Below, one piece after another: positions 61,102 to 64,000 of a DNA stretch of 64,000 nt. The position numbers were made by a program, and so were the translations under genes. The notes under the pieces were generated by a model, which saw nothing but the letters and a program-made list of their open reading frames with translations, ran no database searches and had not been told where the DNA came from. Source of the stretch: CAYUYV01 sp964561475 (GTDB taxonomy: Bacteria > Pseudomonadota > Alphaproteobacteria > JAJFIK01); NCBI GenBank assembly GCA_964561475.1, contig CAZLPU010000007.1, positions 26,181-90,180 on the forward strand, in the 5' to 3' direction. The stretch's first letter is position 1, and the number at the start of each line of letters is the position of its first letter.

Positions 61102-61710
61102 TCACAGGCGCAGATACCAGCCCAGGGAAAAGCCGGTGATGGCAATGGCAAAGCCGACGGTGCCGACAATGCCCTGCCGGGGCTTGTTCATCAGATGCAG
61201 GACGAACACGATGAACCGGGCCCCCTGGTAGGTCGCGAGGCCGATCAACATGAGGGCGAACAGGCACGCGATGATCATGAACAGCAGGCTGACCAGCGGG
61301 TAAAGGACGTAGGCCAAGACATAAAGCTGGATTGTGAAGATCCACTCGGGAACAAGGCTGAGGACCCAGTCCGGATAATTGTTCCTGGCCTCCGCCATCT
61401 TTGCGCCCAAGAAGGCGACGGGGTCGTTCTCCACATAGATGAGGCGGATATTCGAGGGCACGCCCCAGAACACAATTGTGGTCCAAAGCAGGAAAAACAC
61501 ATTGAACCAGGAGGCGGGCCGGTCAAAGCGCAGAAAATTCCATTCCGGGCTCAGCACGTCCTCCAGCCGGTGGTCGACAAAGTCGGTGAACCGCGCCACC
61601 CGATGGTCGAGAAACGCCTCGATCCGGGCCGACAGCCCGCTGAAATCCAGAACGGCCATGGCAAAACCGAGAATTTCCAGCACCATACTGACAATGCCGA
61701 GCCAGCCCAT
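61102..61710 (-). CDS. membrane protein, unknown
   Basis: 202 aa from ATG 61710 (GGAG upstream), or 213 aa from GTG 61743. An N-terminal hydrophobic helix, a central hydrophobic helix (WFNVFFLLWTTIVFW) and a C-terminal pair (QLYVLAYVLYPLVSLLFMIIA; LMLIGLATYQG) with another at the end. No family recognised. Confidence 0.62.
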   Translation of the reverse strand: MGWLGIVSMVLEILGFAMAVLDFSGLSARIEAFLDHRVARFTDFVDHRLEDVLSPEWNFLRFDRPASWFNVFFLLWTTIVFWGVPSNIRLIYVENDPVAFLGAKMAEARNNYPDWVLSLVPEWIFTIQLYVLAYVLYPLVSLLFMIIACLFALMLIGLATYQGARFIVFVLHLMNKPRQGIVGTVGFAIAITGFSLGWYLRL

Positions 61711-61925
61711 GGATCCACACTCCGCGCCAAGTTTCCCGTTCACACCCTTGTAGGTTCACCATATCATCCCACCTCGGCAAAACTGTAATCCCCCACATTG
61801 ACAATTTGAAAAAGGTCTGACCTCCGCAGCCCTTGGCAGGAAAAGCCCGTTACGTTAATTGCGGCCCGGTTCTGTCAGCCACACTTGAGGGCCTTTGGGC
61901 CGACCAAACGCACAACAGGCAAGCC

Positions 61926-62609
61926 ATGACTGATCCCTCCACGTTCACCCAGCGTCCCCGCCCCGGCGGGCAGTGCCTGGAAGGCAAGACCATCCGGGTG
62001 GAACCCGTTGACTGGGCGCGCCACGGGGAGGGGCTGGCCATGTGCCTGCTCGGGCCGGATCATGACCATCTGTGGACGTATATTCCCATGGGGCCATTCG
62101 ATAATCTGGAAGCCTTCCGCCGGACCATGGAAAGGGCCCATGACAATCTTGGCTGGCAGACCATGGTCCTGGTCCGGCCCGAAGATGACCGCGTGATGGG
62201 GACCGCAAGCTATATGCGCATTCGACCCGAACACGGTGCCGTCGAAACCGGTTCGATTGTCTTGGGAGACGGGCTTCGGCGCAGCCGCGCCGCCACGGAA
62301 GCCCATTTTCTCATGGCCGCCCATGTATTCGATGGCCTGGGATATCGCCGTTACGAATGGAAATGCGATAACGCGAATGCTGCCTCCAGGCGGGCTGCAC
62401 AACGGCTCGGCTTTGTCTTTGAGGGAATATTCCGTAAGGATATGGTTGTCAAAGGACGCAACCGGGACACCGCCTGGTTCTCGATAACCGATGAAGAATG
62501 GCCCGCACTGAAAGCAGGCTTCCAGGCCTGGCTCCATCCGGACAATTTCGACAGGGCCGGAAATCAGTTGCGCACCCTCGAGGACTGCCGGTCAAGCGTT
62601 CTGACCTGA
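61926..62609 (+). CDS. GNAT-family N-acetyltransferase (RimJ/RimL-like)
   Basis: 227 aa. The acetyl-CoA-binding region is RRSRAATEAHFLMAAHVFDGLGYRRYEWKCD followed by NAASRRAAQRLGFVFEG, typical of the RimJ/RimL group. These modify protein or small-molecule amines. ATG 61926 has a modest AGG site. Confidence 0.83.
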   Translation: MTDPSTFTQRPRPGGQCLEGKTIRVEPVDWARHGEGLAMCLLGPDHDHLWTYIPMGPFDNLEAFRRTMERAHDNLGWQTMVLVRPEDDRVMGTASYMRIRPEHGAVETGSIVLGDGLRRSRAATEAHFLMAAHVFDGLGYRRYEWKCDNANAASRRAAQRLGFVFEGIFRKDMVVKGRNRDTAWFSITDEEWPALKAGFQAWLHPDNFDRAGNQLRTLEDCRSSVLT

Positions 62610-62782
62610 CCCGGGAAGGTGCCAAGGGACGGCTGTGGCTGTTTCTTCGCGCCGCGCCAGTCAGTCCCGTAGAAGCAGCTCCACGTAAATGGCGGGAGAT
62701 TCGACTGGATCCCCCCGCGCCGTTGAGAGACATCAGTATTGGACCTTGAGATCGTTTGGAATTCAGAACAGGTCCGTCATTG

Positions 62783-62812
62783 AAAAAAGCCGGGGCATGT
62801 GAGCCCCGGCTT
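62783..62812 (-). terminator. terminator of the curlin-like gene
   Basis: AAGCCGGGGC and GCCCCGGCTT around a 6-base loop, followed on the minus strand by a run of T. It lies just after the stop of the curlin-repeat gene. Confidence 0.88.
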
Positions 62813-62842
62813 CCGTCATGCAGCAGAAATCAAGCCGGCAAA

Positions 62843-63892
62843 TCAGTTCTGGGTGATTGCCAGATTGTTGCCGTTGCCGTTCTGGCTAAAGACGGCGGCA
62901 TTCGAGTTGCCATTCTGGGAGACCGCCACTTGGTTGGTGTTTCCGTCCACGGAACCATCAATGACGTTGCTGTTGCCCACTTGGCTGAAGGCATAGAGAT
63001 TGTCATCTCCGGTGACGGTGTAATCCAGATCGTTGCTGTCTCCGTCCTGGACTACGGTCCCGAGGCTCAGGCCGACACCGGCAGCAGAGCCCGTGAATGA
63101 GCCGACCCGCTGGGCATTGCCGTTGTACTGGCCATCGAGAACGATGTCCGCATCGTTCAGGTTGCCGTTCTGCAGTGCGGTTTCCACGATGTTGTCACGG
63201 CCATACTGCTCGAGGTCGAAGCTGTTGCCGTTACCACCCTGTTGGGTCAGGGTACGGATGGCATTGTTCGGGCCGGACTGGGTGATCGCGGCAGACTGAT
63301 CCGCGCCCGTCTGGAAGACACCACGGTCGATCCCGAGAATCGCTTCGCTGTCGAAGCCGTCACGGTCACCAACGATGTTCTGCTGGAACTGACCGCCGGT
63401 CTGACTGATGGTCACGGTGTTGGCGCCGCCGGTGCCGTCATTGGTCTGATTAACCCGGCTCACGGTTGCGTTGCCCGACTGGGTCACGGAGGCGGTGTTG
63501 CTGCCGCCCGCAGTGGAGTCCTGCTGGACTTCAAAGACCCTGGAGCCGCCTACGCCGCTCTGGTCGATGACCAGGGTGTTGTCGTTTCCGGTCTGATTGA
63601 TACCCCGGCTGAGTTGTCCAAATGACGGAGAGCCGGTAAACCCGCCGGCGGCACCGGCCGTGTCACCGCCGGACTGGGTGACCGTCAGCGTGTTGTTGCC
63701 GCCGGACTGGAGCGCGGCGCCCGCATTCTGGCTGGAGACACTGCCAACCTTGTTGTCCGAGCCGGATTGGACCACTGAGGCGGTGTTGCCAACGGTTGTG
63801 CTGACCTGGTCGACAAAAGCCTCATTGTCATCAGCCAGAGCAGGCAGAGAAAGCAGCGCGGCGGCTGCGGTGGCGAGGATAAGACGGTTCAT
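62843..63892 (-). CDS. curlin-repeat (CsgA/CsgB-like) amyloid protein
   Basis: 349 aa. Signal peptide MNRLILATAAAALLSLPALADD, then more than ten imperfect Q-x-G-x-x-N / N-x-x-x-x-x-Q repeats such as VSQNGNSNAAVFSQNGNGNN and ASVTQSGNATVS. This is the strand-turn pattern of secreted curli-type amyloid. ATG 63892 follows AAAGGGG. csgG, csgE and csgF secretion genes are not in the window; they may lie to the right of its end, upstream of this leftward gene. Confidence 0.82.
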   Translation of the reverse strand: MNRLILATAAAALLSLPALADDNEAFVDQVSTTVGNTASVVQSGSDNKVGSVSSQNAGAALQSGGNNTLTVTQSGGDTAGAAGGFTGSPSFGQLSRGINQTGNDNTLVIDQSGVGGSRVFEVQQDSTAGGSNTASVTQSGNATVSRVNQTNDGTGGANTVTISQTGGQFQQNIVGDRDGFDSEAILGIDRGVFQTGADQSAAITQSGPNNAIRTLTQQGGNGNSFDLEQYGRDNIVETALQNGNLNDADIVLDGQYNGNAQRVGSFTGSAAGVGLSLGTVVQDGDSNDLDYTVTGDDNLYAFSQVGNSNVIDGSVDGNTNQVAVSQNGNSNAAVFSQNGNGNNLAITQN

Positions 63893-64000
63893 GGTTACCC
63901 CTTTCAAGACCTGTTTCCCCCGTGATTGAGTTCCCCACAATTTGACGGGGAGGGTGCTTCGCAAACATGCGCTTGCACCTCCTAACACGCGGAAAGCTAG

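Overview
The window is high-GC DNA with tight coding, YjbE/YjbF/YjbH-type export genes, a bacterial carotenoid pathway and ATG/GTG starts with clear Shine-Dalgarno sites. This points to an alphaproteobacterium, probably an aerobic, pigmented, biofilm-forming one. I cannot name the genus. No rRNA, tRNA, CRISPR array or insertion sequence was seen.

Layout. (1) 0.4-3.5 kb: a secreted modular RTX protein with two CBM2-like cellulose-binding domains and a PA14-like domain, closed by a strong terminator. (2) 3.6-6.3 kb: crtB-crtY and a PNPOx-family flavoprotein as an overlapping operon. (3) 6.5-30.8 kb: an exopolysaccharide (EPS) locus. It holds a YjbE-like small protein, YjbH, YjbF, a multi-SLBB Wza-like export protein, a leftward operon (two glycosyltransferases, a Wzz-like co-polymerase and a Wzy-like polymerase), a 2OG-Fe(II) oxygenase, dTDP-rhamnose genes rfbC-B-D and A, a rhamnosyltransferase-like GT2, a DegT aminotransferase, a methyltransferase, an asparagine-synthetase-like protein lacking its N-terminal Cys, and a GT4. 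(4) 30.8-33.1 kb: a markedly AT-rich, probably acquired, two-gene operon of unknown function. (5) 33.7-38.3 kb: GDP-mannose supply genes (AGE-family isomerase, pgi, mannose-1-phosphate guanylyltransferase). A GDP-mannose 3,5-epimerase-like gene lies further on at 55.7 kb. (6) 38.4-48.4 kb: a lone GreA C-domain protein, fatty-acid desaturase, GH8 glucanase, PQQ-type sugar dehydrogenase, small membrane protein, CgeB-like glycosyltransferase, a 1-kb noncoding gap with degenerate tandem repeats, and an S9 peptidase homologue without its catalytic serine. (7) 48.4-54.4 kb: crtI divergent from crtE - ABC ATPase - ABC permease - crtZ. (8) 54.4-64 kb: tyrA, the epimerase, MaoC, GST, small Cys protein, UbiG-like methyltransferase, membrane proteins, GNAT and a curlin-repeat amyloid.

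How they fit. crtE, crtB, crtI, crtY and crtZ together predict GGPP to phytoene to lycopene to beta-carotene to zeaxanthin, with the pathway split into two blocks around the EPS region. The EPS genes can supply dTDP-L-rhamnose, perhaps a dTDP-amino or methylated sugar, GDP-mannose and GDP-L-galactose, with Wzy/Wzz/Wza-type assembly and Yjb secretion. An initiating glycosyl-phosphate transferase, a Wzx flippase and a phosphomannomutase were not found here. The CBM/RTX protein, the GH8 enzyme and the curlin protein look like extracellular-matrix partners.

A window-wide oddity is the number of short degenerate tandem duplications (12-20 bp units) in intergenic DNA and at gene ends.
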